A DNA stretch of 35,000 nucleotides from Rhodothermales bacterium (GCA_024711125.1 JANJTM010000036.1:1-35000), one strand, 5' to 3'; positions 19,007 to 26,890 are shown, numbered from the stretch's first letter. Program-made: numbers and translations. The notes: generated by a model not told the origin, from the sequence alone.

Positions 19007-19684
19007 TCAACTTCCGCCGCGGTCGACCGGCTGCACCTCGTACGCCCCGAAAAGGCCCGGATCGTACCGGTCGAAGTGGAACCGGTGCTCCGACCGCGCT
19101 TCCCGGAAGGGGATCACGAAGGCCCGGGATGGCAGGGCCCATGCATCCCGAAGCGCGCTTCGCACGGCCTCGGCGACCGGAGCGGGGGAAAGCAGGGCCC
19201 AGTCCACCCCATGGAAGGCTGCTTCGGTCCAGAAGACCACGCAGCCCGACAGCGCGAGATCGAGACGCGGCCCCCGGCCTGAAGGACCGGATTCGGCCAG
19301 GGCCTCGAGGCAGCGGACGGCGAGCGCATCGTCGGGCGGATGCGAGCCGGCCACCAGCAGGGTACCGGCTGCCCTTTCGAGGAATCGGCGCGGGTTCTCC
19401 ACCGCCACGACCTGCCCGGACGGCCCGACGCCGGACACCGTCCACCAGCCGAGATCCGGGAAGACGCGCGTGAGCGGAATCGACCAGGCCTCCGGGCGCG
19501 CGATGCCCGTCGCACCCGAAATCCCGCGCCCCGGTTCGCTCGCCGACAGGTAGCCGCGGTATACTCGCGGGCGAGCCAGGAAGGCGTCCAGCGCCTCGCG
19601 AGCCCCTTCCGAACCCGGCGACGGCATCTCGGCCCCGCTTTCCCAGGCGGCGGGCTCCTCGTGGAAGTACTTGACGACGATCAC
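19007..19684 (-). CDS. Protein of unknown function coupled to a cation transporter
   Basis: 225 residues. I chose the GTG at 19684 (MIVVKYFHEEPAAW) because it overlaps the stop of the upstream transporter as GTGA, the arrangement of translationally coupled genes; an ATG at 19705 would add seven residues inside the transporter. There is no signal peptide or membrane helix, so it should be cytoplasmic. It has hydrophobic strands (GTLLVAGSH, LALSGCVVFWTEAAF) and a C-terminal charged, aromatic end (FREARSEHRFHFDRYDPGLFG). I do not recognise the family. Its place after a cation-diffusion-facilitator gene suggests a linked role, but that is inference only. Confidence 0.65.
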   Translation of the reverse strand: MIVVKYFHEEPAAWESGAEMPSPGSEGAREALDAFLARPRVYRGYLSASEPGRGISGATGIARPEAWSIPLTRVFPDLGWWTVSGVGPSGQVVAVENPRRFLERAAGTLLVAGSHPPDDALAVRCLEALAESGPSGRGPRLDLALSGCVVFWTEAAFHGVDWALLSPAPVAEAVRSALRDAWALPSRAFVIPFREARSEHRFHFDRYDPGLFGAYEVQPVDRGGS

Positions 19685-20388
19685 GCGTGGCAACCGTCTT
19701 CGCACCGCTCACCGCGTAACCCTTCGAGCCCTTCCCGAATCAGCCACGGCACCATGGCCAGCGCGGCGACCGGATCGGCCCACCACCACCCGAGCCACGA
19801 GTTGAGCCCGAGCCCCACCAGGAGCGTCAGCGAGAGCATCGAGCAGGCGAGCGTCTCCTTCGCCTCGGCCCGCAGCGAGCGACTGCCCAACCGGTCGGCC
19901 ACCCGGAGTTTGCTCCAGGCCACGACCGGCATGATCACCAGCGACAGGGTGGCCAGGGCCAGGCCCACGGGGCTCTCGGAGGGGGCTTCCGATCGGAACA
20001 GCGTCGTCGCCGCCTCGAATACGACGTAGGCGGCCAGCAGCAGGAAGGTGAAACCGACGAAACGCAGCACCCGCACTTCGGTCCGCTCGACCGTCTCGTG
20101 GTCGGCGCCGCGGGCCTCGACTCCCAGCCGCCACAGCAGCACGGCCGCCGCGGCGAACTCGATGACCGCGTCGAAGCCGAATCCGACGAGGGCAATCGAG
20201 CCGGCCGCGAAACCGGCCCAGGTGGCTACCCCCGCCTCGACCACGTTGTAGGCCATCGTCAGGCGCACTAGGCCGAGGCCACGGCGCAGCAGCCGTGCCC
20301 TTTCGCCGACGTCCGGCGTCGCCGACTGTCCCTTCGTCGGCGCACGGTCCGCGACGACGGGCGGTTCTTCGGTGTCGTTTCGATGCAT
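19681..20388 (-). CDS. Cation-diffusion-facilitator transporter lacking the C-terminal domain
   Basis: 235 residues with about six membrane helices. An N-terminal soluble stretch of some 35 residues precedes LRRGLGLVRLTMAYNVVEAG. The second helix has GFGFDAVIEFAAAAVLLWRL, where Asp73 and Glu77 would line the metal site, and the fifth has AEAKETLACSMLSL with WWADPVAAL after it. These are features of the CDF (cation efflux) superfamily, which exports Zn, Co, Fe or similar divalent metals by proton antiport at the inner membrane. The usual cytoplasmic metal-binding C-terminal domain is missing: the protein ends soon after the sixth helix with LRGERCEDGCHA, a Cys/Cys/His tail that may bind metal. 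The metal is unknown. It is divergent from plsC by 47 bases. Confidence 0.82.
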   Translation of the reverse strand: MHRNDTEEPPVVADRAPTKGQSATPDVGERARLLRRGLGLVRLTMAYNVVEAGVATWAGFAAGSIALVGFGFDAVIEFAAAAVLLWRLGVEARGADHETVERTEVRVLRFVGFTFLLLAAYVVFEAATTLFRSEAPSESPVGLALATLSLVIMPVVAWSKLRVADRLGSRSLRAEAKETLACSMLSLTLLVGLGLNSWLGWWWADPVAALAMVPWLIREGLEGLRGERCEDGCHA

Positions 20389-20435
20389 TCCGAAAGATAG
20401 GGACCCTGCCCGGGGGCTGGTTTGTATTGATCGCC

Positions 20436-21197
20436 ATGATGTCGACCCTCCGCTCCGCCTGGGCCTGGCTGGCCATCACGCTGCTCATCCTCGTGTGGGC
20501 ACCCATCATGGCCATGGTCCATCTCCTCGACCGCGAGCCTGCCAAGTACCGCACGGGGCTCTGGTTCCGGAGACTGGGCCGCGCCATGGTCGCGGTGAAT
20601 CCCGCGTGGCGCGTGGTGTTGACCGGCACCCTGCCCTCCGATCCGCGCCGTCCGTACGTCGTGGTGGGCAACCACCAGTCGTTGGCCGACATCCCGATCA
20701 TCAGCCGGTTGCCGTGGGACATGAAGTGGCTCGGAAAGGCGTCGCTCTTCCGCATTCCCGTGCTGGGGTGGTACATGCGACTCTCGAGGGACCTGTCCGT
20801 GGAGCGCGACGACCGGCGCAGCCGGGTCGAGGTGATGATCCAGGCCCGCGAGCGGCTCGAGCAGAAGGTCTCGGTGATGATCTTCCCCGAGGGCACGCGT
20901 ACGCGCGACGGACGCGTGCTGCCGTTCAGCGACGGGGCGTTCCGGCTGGCGATCGCGACCGGATGTCCGGTGCTTCCGATCGCCATCGACGGGTCGTTCG
21001 ACGCGCTTCCGAGCGACGGGTGGCGGTTCGGACCCCCGCTGACCGTGCGGCTGCACGTGTTCGACCCGGTGCCGGTGGACGGCCTCGTCGCGACGGATGC
21101 GCGCGACCTGTGCGAGCGTGTGCGCACGCTGATCGTGGAGCGGATCGCCGGATGGCGCGGGGTGGAGCCGGCCGAAGCGGCTGCCGCGCGGGACTGA
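20436..21197 (+). CDS. plsC: 1-acyl-sn-glycerol-3-phosphate acyltransferase
   Basis: 254 residues (ATG at 20436; the adjacent ATG at 20439 is equally possible). The acyltransferase HX4D motif is NHQSLAD with His80 and Asp85; the second key motif FPEGTR is at about 150-155 with Glu152, followed by LPFSDGAF and CPVLPIAIDGSF. An N-terminal hydrophobic segment (AWAWLAITLLILVWAPIMAMV) anchors it to the inner membrane. PlsC-type enzymes acylate lysophosphatidic acid to phosphatidic acid in phospholipid synthesis; some relatives act on other lysolipids, so the exact substrate is inferred. Its promoter must lie in the 47 bases shared with the divergent transporter gene. Confidence 0.9.
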   Translation: MMSTLRSAWAWLAITLLILVWAPIMAMVHLLDREPAKYRTGLWFRRLGRAMVAVNPAWRVVLTGTLPSDPRRPYVVVGNHQSLADIPIISRLPWDMKWLGKASLFRIPVLGWYMRLSRDLSVERDDRRSRVEVMIQARERLEQKVSVMIFPEGTRTRDGRVLPFSDGAFRLAIATGCPVLPIAIDGSFDALPSDGWRFGPPLTVRLHVFDPVPVDGLVATDARDLCERVRTLIVERIAGWRGVEPAEAAAARD

Positions 21198-21294
21198 GTT
21201 TCGGCCCGAGGGCGGGCATCCGAGGGCCGGGCAAGGGGGTATTCGGTCGCCCGGGTGTACCTTGGGCAGATCGCACCGTACCGAGGGAATTGCC

Positions 21295-23178
21295 ATGTTC
21301 GCACGAATTCCTGTCCTGGTCCGTTGGAGCGGGGTAGTCCTCTGCCTGCTCTCCGCCCGCCCGGTCGCCGCGCAGCCGCTCTGGCATACCGTGACCGGCA
21401 AAGCGGTGGCGGAATGCGCTTCCGAAGCCGGTGCCTCGCTTGTCCCGGTGGCCTGCGTCGTGCCCGACCTCGGCGTCGTGCGGCGCCTCCTCTCCGACGG
21501 GGTCGGCTCGGAAGTCGATCCGGGCGGGTCCGCCGGCCGGTTCGTCGTCGACCGGGTGCTGCAAAGGGCGGACGGGGGGTCGCTCGCCGCGGCCGGATCG
21601 GTCGATCCCCGGCGGCGGTTCCAGGCGACGCTGCACGGTGAACATTTTACCGCCTGGGTGCAGGACCACGGCGCGACGCACGAGGTCAGGCCGGGTGCGG
21701 GCGGGATGCACGCACTCTACCGGGTCGTGGAGGGCGCGGTTCGGCTCGTCGAACCGCCGGCTGTGCCGGATGTCGGTGCACTGTTCGACGGTGACCCTGC
21801 GTCGTCGTCGGAGCCGGCTGCGGAGGGTTCGACGGCCTTCCTTTCGCCGTCCGCCGCGGAGGTAACCATCCTCGTCGCGTACACGACCGCCGTCAAGAAC
21901 CGGCTGGGCACGAGCGGACTCGCAAGCCGCGTCCAGTCGCTCCAGGACTGGCTCAACCAGGCATTCGTCAACAGCGGGCATCCGGAAATCACGGCCCGCG
22001 TCGTCGGCACCGTCGAGACGACCTACACCCCGTCGACCAGCATGTCCACGGACGTCGACCGCCTTCTCAACCCGTCGGACGGCTTCCTGGATGATCTGCA
22101 CCCGCAGCGTGTGTCGGCCGGCGCCGACCTGCTGCACCTGCTCATCCCCGACCAGACCGATGCGTGCGGCATCGCCTACGTGCCCCACGACCTGCGACCG
22201 GACCTCGGTGTCGGCCTGTCGGCGGCGAGTTGCCCGCTCTCGACGTTTGCCCACGAGATCGGGCACAACTTCGGCATGGGCCACGACTCCTACGTATCCG
22301 CCAGCGATGCCTGGTGGCCGTGGGCGTACGGATACGTCGACCCGGATTTCCGATTCCGGACGATCATGGCCTACTCGAACCAGTGTTCGGCGGCGGGACG
22401 CACGTGCCCCGAGGTCCAGTACTTCAGCGATCCGGACCGGACGTACCAGGGCTATCCGCTCGGCATTCCGTTCGTGCAGGGCGGGCGCTCGGCCGACAAT
22501 GTCAGGGTGCTCGAGGACATGGTCGGCAACGTCGCCGACAACAGCCGGTACCTGCATCCCGCGTGCGACTGGACGCTGCGGTCCATGTCGGTCTCGCCGA
22601 ACACGCTGTCGTCGTCCACGGTCTCGAACTTCCGCGCGACGCTCGAGGCCGGTTCCGGCGGCTGCTCTCTCGAGCGCGTGCGCCTGGAATTCGCGCCCGC
22701 GGGCTCGGGGTCGTCGGCCCCTACGTATCCGGCGGGTTCGCACGAGATCACCGCGTCGGCCGGGCAACAGATCCAGCTCTCGTCGTCGTTCACCGTCAAC
22801 TCGGCGGGACTTCCGGCCGGCTCGTTCCAACCGCGCGTGTTGATCGTGCGTCGCGGATATTACTGGTATATCAACACCAACACGACCGTGACGTCCGGAG
22901 TGGCGGTGGAGCCGGACGCGGTTCTGCCGGCCGATCCCGGCCTGTCGGCGCCCTGGCCGAATCCGGCCGTGGACCGGGTGCACGTGCGCCTGCAAAGCGG
23001 CGGCGCGGCCTCCCGATCCCTCCGGATCTTCGACGCGCTCGGACGCCCGGCCCTGGCCGTCGAGGTGGCAGCCGGAGAGAACGACGTGGCAGTCGACGTC
23101 AGCGGATTGCCGAGGGGCGTGTACTTCCTGCGGGTGTCGGGCGAGGCCGGCGCGCGGGTGATCAGCGTCGTGCGGTGA
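21295..23178 (+). CDS. Secreted reprolysin-like zinc metalloprotease
   Basis: 627 residues from the ATG at 21295, preceded by GAGGGA. The signal peptide runs to ARPVAAQ. A propeptide-like region of about 180 residues follows, then the catalytic domain: EVTILVAYTTAVKNRLG at its start, HEIGHNFGMGHD with His320, Glu321, His324 and His330 (metzincin zinc site), and the Met-turn TIMAYS with Met358. This is the M12B/reprolysin-like arrangement. A beta-sandwich region follows, and the protein ends with a sorting-like domain (APWPNPAVDRVHVRL, LRIFDALGRP, LPRGVYFLRVSGE). It is probably an exported, surface-held or released endopeptidase; the target is unknown. All key zinc-site residues are intact, so it is likely active. 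Confidence 0.9.
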   Translation: MFARIPVLVRWSGVVLCLLSARPVAAQPLWHTVTGKAVAECASEAGASLVPVACVVPDLGVVRRLLSDGVGSEVDPGGSAGRFVVDRVLQRADGGSLAAAGSVDPRRRFQATLHGEHFTAWVQDHGATHEVRPGAGGMHALYRVVEGAVRLVEPPAVPDVGALFDGDPASSSEPAAEGSTAFLSPSAAEVTILVAYTTAVKNRLGTSGLASRVQSLQDWLNQAFVNSGHPEITARVVGTVETTYTPSTSMSTDVDRLLNPSDGFLDDLHPQRVSAGADLLHLLIPDQTDACGIAYVPHDLRPDLGVGLSAASCPLSTFAHEIGHNFGMGHDSYVSASDAWWPWAYGYVDPDFRFRTIMAYSNQCSAAGRTCPEVQYFSDPDRTYQGYPLGIPFVQGGRSADNVRVLEDMVGNVADNSRYLHPACDWTLRSMSVSPNTLSSSTVSNFRATLEAGSGGCSLERVRLEFAPAGSGSSAPTYPAGSHEITASAGQQIQLSSSFTVNSAGLPAGSFQPRVLIVRRGYYWYINTNTTVTSGVAVEPDAVLPADPGLSAPWPNPAVDRVHVRLQSGGAASRSLRIFDALGRPALAVEVAAGENDVAVDVSGLPRGVYFLRVSGEAGARVISVVR

Positions 23179-23233
23179 ACCTACCGCGCGGTCGAAAAAG
23201 CGTCGAAGTCGCCCCTGTCCTCGGCGATCGGCG

Positions 23234-23241
23234 TATCTTTC
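23234..23241 (+). promoter_or_regulatory. Candidate -7 element upstream of tRNA-Gln
   Basis: TATCTTTC matches TAnnTTTG at all but the last base and lies about 60 bases before the tRNA. No clear -33 TTG is visible, so this is weak. Confidence 0.2.
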
Positions 23242-23301
23242 GGATCCTGTGGCGTCGTCGCGGGTTCGTGCGCCCATTGCGGCGCAACCGCAACGCCCAT
23301 A

Positions 23302-23377
23302 CTGCCCTATAGCTCAATTGGCAGAGCGCCTGACTCTGGATCAGGAGGTTTCAGGTTCGAATCCTGGTAGGGCAACC
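23302..23377 (+). tRNA. tRNA-Gln, anticodon CTG
   Basis: A full cloverleaf is visible. The acceptor stem TGCCCTA (23302-23308) pairs with TAGGGCA (23367-23373). The D stem is GCTC/GAGC. The anticodon stem CCTGA/TCAGG (23328-23332, 23340-23344) holds the loop CTCTGGA with anticodon CTG at 23335-23337. The T arm contains GGTTCGAATCC. The discriminator is A and CCA is encoded (23375-23377). A hairpin terminator follows directly. A damaged copy of the same tRNA lies at 26891-26992. Confidence 0.97.
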
Positions 23378-23381
23378 ACTC

Positions 23382-23424
23382 GAAACGCCCCGTAATCGCC
23401 GATTCTGAGCGATGCGGGGCGTTT
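23382..23424 (+). terminator. Intrinsic terminator after tRNA-Gln
   Basis: AAACGCCCCG (23382-23391) pairs with CGGGGCGTTT (23414-23423), with an inner ATCGC/GCGAT stem and a short T run at the end. It starts five bases after the encoded CCA. Confidence 0.8.
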
Positions 23425-23446
23425 TGCGTTGGTGCCTGATGGGCCG

Positions 23447-23519
23447 GTTCTACACATGTTCTACACGGGATGCGCAGGGAAATGCACCTGTGCGCAGGGA
23501 TTTGTAGAACATGTGTAGA
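23447..23519. repeat. 18-bp perfect inverted repeat made of TTCTACA units
   Basis: TTCTACACATGTTCTACA (23447-23464) recurs as its exact reverse complement at 23502-23519. Each arm is itself two TTCTACA (or TGTAGAA) units 11 bases apart around CATG, so there are four 7-base sites with helical spacing. The 37 bases between the arms hold a direct repeat TGCGCAGGGA (23470-23479 and 23490-23499). It lies just beyond the tRNA terminator and before an HNH gene. Its nature suggests a binding or recombination site, but no known site matches. Confidence 0.9.
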
Positions 23520-23616
23520 AACTCTGGACGACCTTACTTGCCCATGCCGGCCTTTGGGCAGGCACCAACCGACCTTCACGCGCCCTCACGGGCCGTGTCC
23601 CCGATATCCCGGCGCC

Positions 23617-23940
23617 GTGTCCAAACGTCGTGCATATCTATCAACCTCCCTGGCCAATCGACCGGTATGGGAGTCGGCTTCCACCTGTTGCGTGTGCGAG
23701 GATTGTCGCCGTCCTTTCCAGATCCATCATGGGGACGGGAACTCCGCCAACAACGACCCGGACAACCTGTTCGTACTCTGCTCGCTCTGTCATTCTCGAG
23801 CGCACCAGTATGGTGCATTCGGAAGAGACCTAACCCCCTCCCTGCTAAGGTTGCACAGGACGAAGTGGCTTGATCAGTTCACGTCGAGCGAGACGACTTC
23901 TTCGTCGATCACGTTCCAAGCGCAACCGGGTCGGGTCTGA
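23617..23940 (+). CDS. HNH endonuclease
   Basis: 107 residues from a GTG at 23617 (MSKRRAYLSTSL). The core is a typical HNH zinc-finger nuclease: paired cysteines in CCVCEDC, then FQIHHGDGNSANNDPDN with the catalytic His-His and Asn, then LFVLCSLCHSRAH with the second cysteine pair and final His. A C-terminal stretch GAFGRDLTPSLLRLHRTKWLD matches the helix that follows the nuclease motif in this family. Members nick or cut DNA and are common in mobile elements. The last ~20 residues overlap the 3' end of the opposite gene and may not be functional. The start is uncertain, and an ATG further upstream at 23470 gives a less convincing N-terminus. Confidence 0.75.
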   Translation: MSKRRAYLSTSLANRPVWESASTCCVCEDCRRPFQIHHGDGNSANNDPDNLFVLCSLCHSRAHQYGAFGRDLTPSLLRLHRTKWLDQFTSSETTSSSITFQAQPGRV

Positions 23941-24587
23941 CGCAGCGTGTACAAGGTCTCGATAACTCCGGACCTCGTGGTGCTGGTAACGGCCACCCGG
24001 CGCATCCCTTCCGACAAATCGGCGGAAAGTCCGACTCGCAGAACGGCCGCTCCGTCCACCAGCTCGGCACATCCGGTTGGCTTTCCGTCCCAGACGACAG
24101 TTCCGCGCGCCTCGCCGGACTCCCACGCCGTCCACGAGCATGCGATTCGGAATGAATCCTCGTCCCCGGGGTCCAGTCCGAGCGCCTGGATCACTCTTGC
24201 CCGGGCCCGCTCCATGATCCCGAGAACGGCCATCCGCATCCGATCGGCACTGTCGAGGTGCGCCCAGTCGGTACGTGACGATCCATCCGGCGACGGAGCC
24301 GTCGTGGGAAGTCTGGGGTCGACTCGAACCTCCCGGGTCCTCGGTACGGCGATGTGTCTCAACACCGCCGAAAAGAGGTCCAGTTCGAGCGATATCGATG
24401 TCGAATCGACTGCGTTCCGTTCACCTACGACGCACTCGGTCGACGCCCCGATACCGATGGTCACCAGACACTGGGCCGCGGCGGGTACCGAGCATGCCGG
24501 CATCCAGAGGCCGGCAATGAGCCACAGTGCGGGTCGGACCAGACCCGCTCGGGTATGCACGACGACTACAGCCAATCTGCTCCACAC
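23874..24587 (-). CDS. Secreted protein of unknown function
   Basis: 237 residues. The N-terminal hydrophobic segment (LWLIAGLWMPACSVPAAAQC) looks like a signal peptide with cleavage after AAAQ. The mature part has mixed strands and helices, including SADRMRMAVLGIMERARARVIQALG, a likely amphipathic helix. Several cysteines are present (four in the mature part), consistent with disulphides in an exported protein. I do not recognise a family. Its start overlaps the 3' end of the broken lipoprotein peptidase by about 22 bases, so the two look like a translationally coupled pair. GC content is visibly lower than that of the flanking housekeeping genes. Confidence 0.7.
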   Translation of the reverse strand: MWSRLAVVVVHTRAGLVRPALWLIAGLWMPACSVPAAAQCLVTIGIGASTECVVGERNAVDSTSISLELDLFSAVLRHIAVPRTREVRVDPRLPTTAPSPDGSSRTDWAHLDSADRMRMAVLGIMERARARVIQALGLDPGDEDSFRIACSWTAWESGEARGTVVWDGKPTGCAELVDGAAVLRVGLSADLSEGMRRVAVTSTTRSGVIETLYTLRQTRPGCAWNVIDEEVVSLDVN

Positions 24588-25693
24588 GCTATGTTCGATG
24601 TGGTCTGCGTCCCATCGCCGGATACGTGCTGGTCATTTCGATTGAGGTAGTGTTCGCCCTCGTGGGCCAGCGCCCAGGTCAGCGTGAGCCGATTTTTGGA
24701 AGGCAGCATCGGCCCTCCGGTCGGATACCACTCATCCAGGGTCTCGATGCGAATGCCGATCATGACAACTCCGCCGCTGAATGACTTGACTACTCCCATT
24801 TCGGAGGTTCTGTTCAGCATGCCATATGGAAAAATCGCATGTGTCCGGCGTCGAGTACAGACCTCGCTTTCGCGGCAATGGCAGCACACGTCGACGATCG
24901 TGCCGCTATGTCATCGAGGGCGGCAGACACACGTTCAAACGCCCATCCTGCGAACCGGGGATTCAGACCTTCGCAGAATACCCTGGCTCGATCACTTATC
25001 CACGTTCCGGGTAGGCTGCAGTCAGGCAGGGGCTCGCTGTCCGCCAGATCCACTTCCGCGTCGTTCGGCGAGGTCGGCTGACCGTACCCGGCTGTGCCGC
25101 CCCCCGCCCCCCGAGGGCGGTCCCACGTATTCCGGCATATCCGAATAGATCGTGGCGTCCCCCTCCACATGGAACACCACCCAGTCCTCGTCCGCGGTCA
25201 CGGTGATCTCATCCAGGGAGCACCCCCCGTCAAGGCCGTTGGGACAGGTGATCTCGGACTCTGATCCCTTGCCTGCCGTCGGCCGATCGTTCGCTGCCGA
25301 GCCGGGAACTGCAGCCGAGCGGTCCAACCTCCGGGCCACCCAGGTCAGCGCTTCCTCCGTCGCGGGAACCACGCACCAACCACGCCGGAGAAGATCCCCC
25401 TGTGGGGTGCGGAGCGAATGATACAGGGAAGTCGTCCGGTCAGGCGAACCCACATCGACCTGGTTCATCGGGATCGGAATGCGAACGGTGCGCCGTGCGA
25501 AGATCGCGGAACCGTCGGCGCGTGGAACCCGCATCACGAGCGAGCACGTCGCGACATGTCGAGTCCCTTTGCCGGCGGCCTCCAAGGTCGCGGGCCCATC
25601 GGACACGTGGTCACCCACGTTGGAGTCACACCCTGCGCCGATCATACATATCAGGGCAGCGATGAACGAGAGTGATCGGACGGACTGAAGCAT
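24566..25693 (-). pseudogene. Lipoprotein with an HExxH peptidase domain, broken by two frameshifts
   Basis: Reading from an ATG at 25693, the protein begins MLQSVRSLSFIAALICMIGA with lipobox Cys22. It continues in frame to about 25112, where a C-rich tract on the plus strand (25100-25112: six C, one G, six C) shifts the frame. In the next frame it reads on (GQPTSPNDAEVD...VSAALDDIAARSSTCAAIAAKAR...AGHMRFF) to an A5 run at 24830-24834, where the frame shifts back. The final part contains LTWALAHEGEHYLNRNDQH with HEGEH at 24650-24664, a candidate zinc motif. Removing one G and restoring one T (coding-strand bases) gives one continuous protein of about 375 residues. The join matches a family layout I recall from Rhodothermia: lipoprotein, glycine-rich linker, helical segment, HExxH-type domain. 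It could be a true pseudogene, phase-variable, or carry two sequencing errors. Confidence 0.75.
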
Positions 25694-25847
25694 GGTGTCG
25701 ATTCTCGGGGTCGGTCTCATCACGAAGAGCGTAGAGTCCTGCCTTGATGCGACACGCCGGAACGACGGCTCGAAACCGCACCGCCCCCTCCCGTGTGCCG
25801 TCACTTCCCGGAGCACGAGCCGGGCGCATGCGCGCCGGCCAAGAGGA

Positions 25848-26369
25848 TCATGACGCCGCGGCAAGCGCCTCGGCCAGATCGTCGATGAGGTCCTTCGGGT
25901 CCTCGATACCCACCGAGTAGCGGATCAGCGACTCCGGGATTCCCATCGCGGCGCGCTCTGCCGGCGTGCACTCGACGTGGCTCGTCGTCGCCGGCGGCCC
26001 GACCACCGTCTCGACCGCGCCGAGGTTGGCCGCCGGATGCGCGTACCGCAGGTTCGGAATGAACCGCCGGACCGCGTCGAACGACGGATCGGCCAGGGCG
26101 AACGAGAGCAGCCCGCCAAATCCCCGCATCTGCTGCGCCGCGACCTTGTGCCCCTTGTCTCTTGCGAGGCCGGTGTAGTGCACGGTCGCGACGGCCGGAT
26201 GGGCCTCCGGGTAGCTTGCGACCGCGAGCGCGTTCGTATTCTGCCGCTCGATCCGGAGAGTCAGGGTCTTCATGCCGCGCAGCAGCAGGTACGCCGCTTC
26301 GGGATGCAGCGACGCGCCGTGGATCTCGCGGAAACCGTAGACCTTTCGCACGAGGTCTTCCCGGCGGCA
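25848..26369 (-). pseudogene. C-terminal fragment of a cystathionine gamma-synthase/lyase-like enzyme
   Basis: About 174 residues match the C-terminal half of the PLP-dependent Cys/Met metabolism family: FREIHGASLHPEAAYLLLRGMKTLTLRIERQN, then GGLLSFAL, NLGAVETVVGPPATTSHVE and the end SLIRYSVGIEDPKDLIDDL. The normal enzyme is near 390 residues; the N-terminal half with the PLP-binding lysine is missing. Recognisable sequence stops at about CRREDLVRKVY (near 26369). The residues before that in the open frame (MCFGRSRRRQLVNRAL) do not fit the family. It cannot be catalytically active as it stands. The break next to an unrelated lower-GC gene suggests a rearrangement. Confidence 0.85.
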
Positions 26370-26423
26370 GAGGGCTCGGTTCACCAACTGCCGTCTCCGC
26401 GATCGGCCAAAACACAACAGATC

Positions 26424-26753
26424 ATGTCTTCAACACCTGAGAAACGCGAGATCGACGCGAAGAAGTACATCGCAATGAAGCTCGCCAGAATTGATGGCCC
26501 GGTTGTGCTCAGTTCCAAAGAACTTGAGCAGCTCGGTATGATCCTGAATCCGGACACTTGGAGTATCTCCGCAATTTCCACCGCGGAAAAGTGGATCGGC
26601 GGGGGTTCCCTGCTTTCCGGCAAGGACAGTCTTCAGACTATTGCCGCTATGAACGGCGTCCGGGCCGCCCTCGGTGCCGCTCCGAGGCGTCGCCTTGGCA
26701 CAGCTCCGAGACGTCGCATTGGTGATGGGGAACCTGATCAATCGGAGGAATAG
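26424..26753 (+). CDS. Small protein of unknown function, possibly foreign
   Basis: 109 residues from the ATG at 26424. It starts MSSTPEKREIDAKKYIAMKL, continues GPVVLSSKELEQLGMIL and ends with a basic repeat (APRRRLGTAPRRRIG) and an acidic tail. No membrane segment or signal peptide is seen. The GC content is clearly lower than that of the surrounding genes, and codon use includes more A/T-ending codons. I do not recognise it. The basic repeat could bind nucleic acid, but this is a guess. It begins about 50 bases from the broken end of the cystathionine-synthase-like fragment, so it may be part of the insertion that caused the break. Confidence 0.5.
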   Translation: MSSTPEKREIDAKKYIAMKLARIDGPVVLSSKELEQLGMILNPDTWSISAISTAEKWIGGGSLLSGKDSLQTIAAMNGVRAALGAAPRRRLGTAPRRRIGDGEPDQSEE

Positions 26754-26890
26754 TTCGTTGTTAGCCAGTTTGCGGACCTGCAGCCGGCCTCCGTGCAGAA
26801 CATGCGTGGAAGCGCGCTCGAGTCCGTGATGCCCATGACGCTGTAAGCTGTTGCCCGCCCTTACCTTACGGTCTCCTTCACAATACAACA

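Noticed and set aside
16159-19473. A 1104-residue open frame on the plus strand.
   Set aside because: It is the antisense of the TonB receptor, Arg/Val-rich and without domains; high GC favours long shadow frames.
23307-23579. A 90-residue open frame on the minus strand ending with LPYQDSNLKPPDPESG.
   Set aside because: The phrase is the antisense translation of the tRNA-Gln; it is a known false-gene pattern, and the same text appears antisense to the tRNA copy near 26.9 kb.
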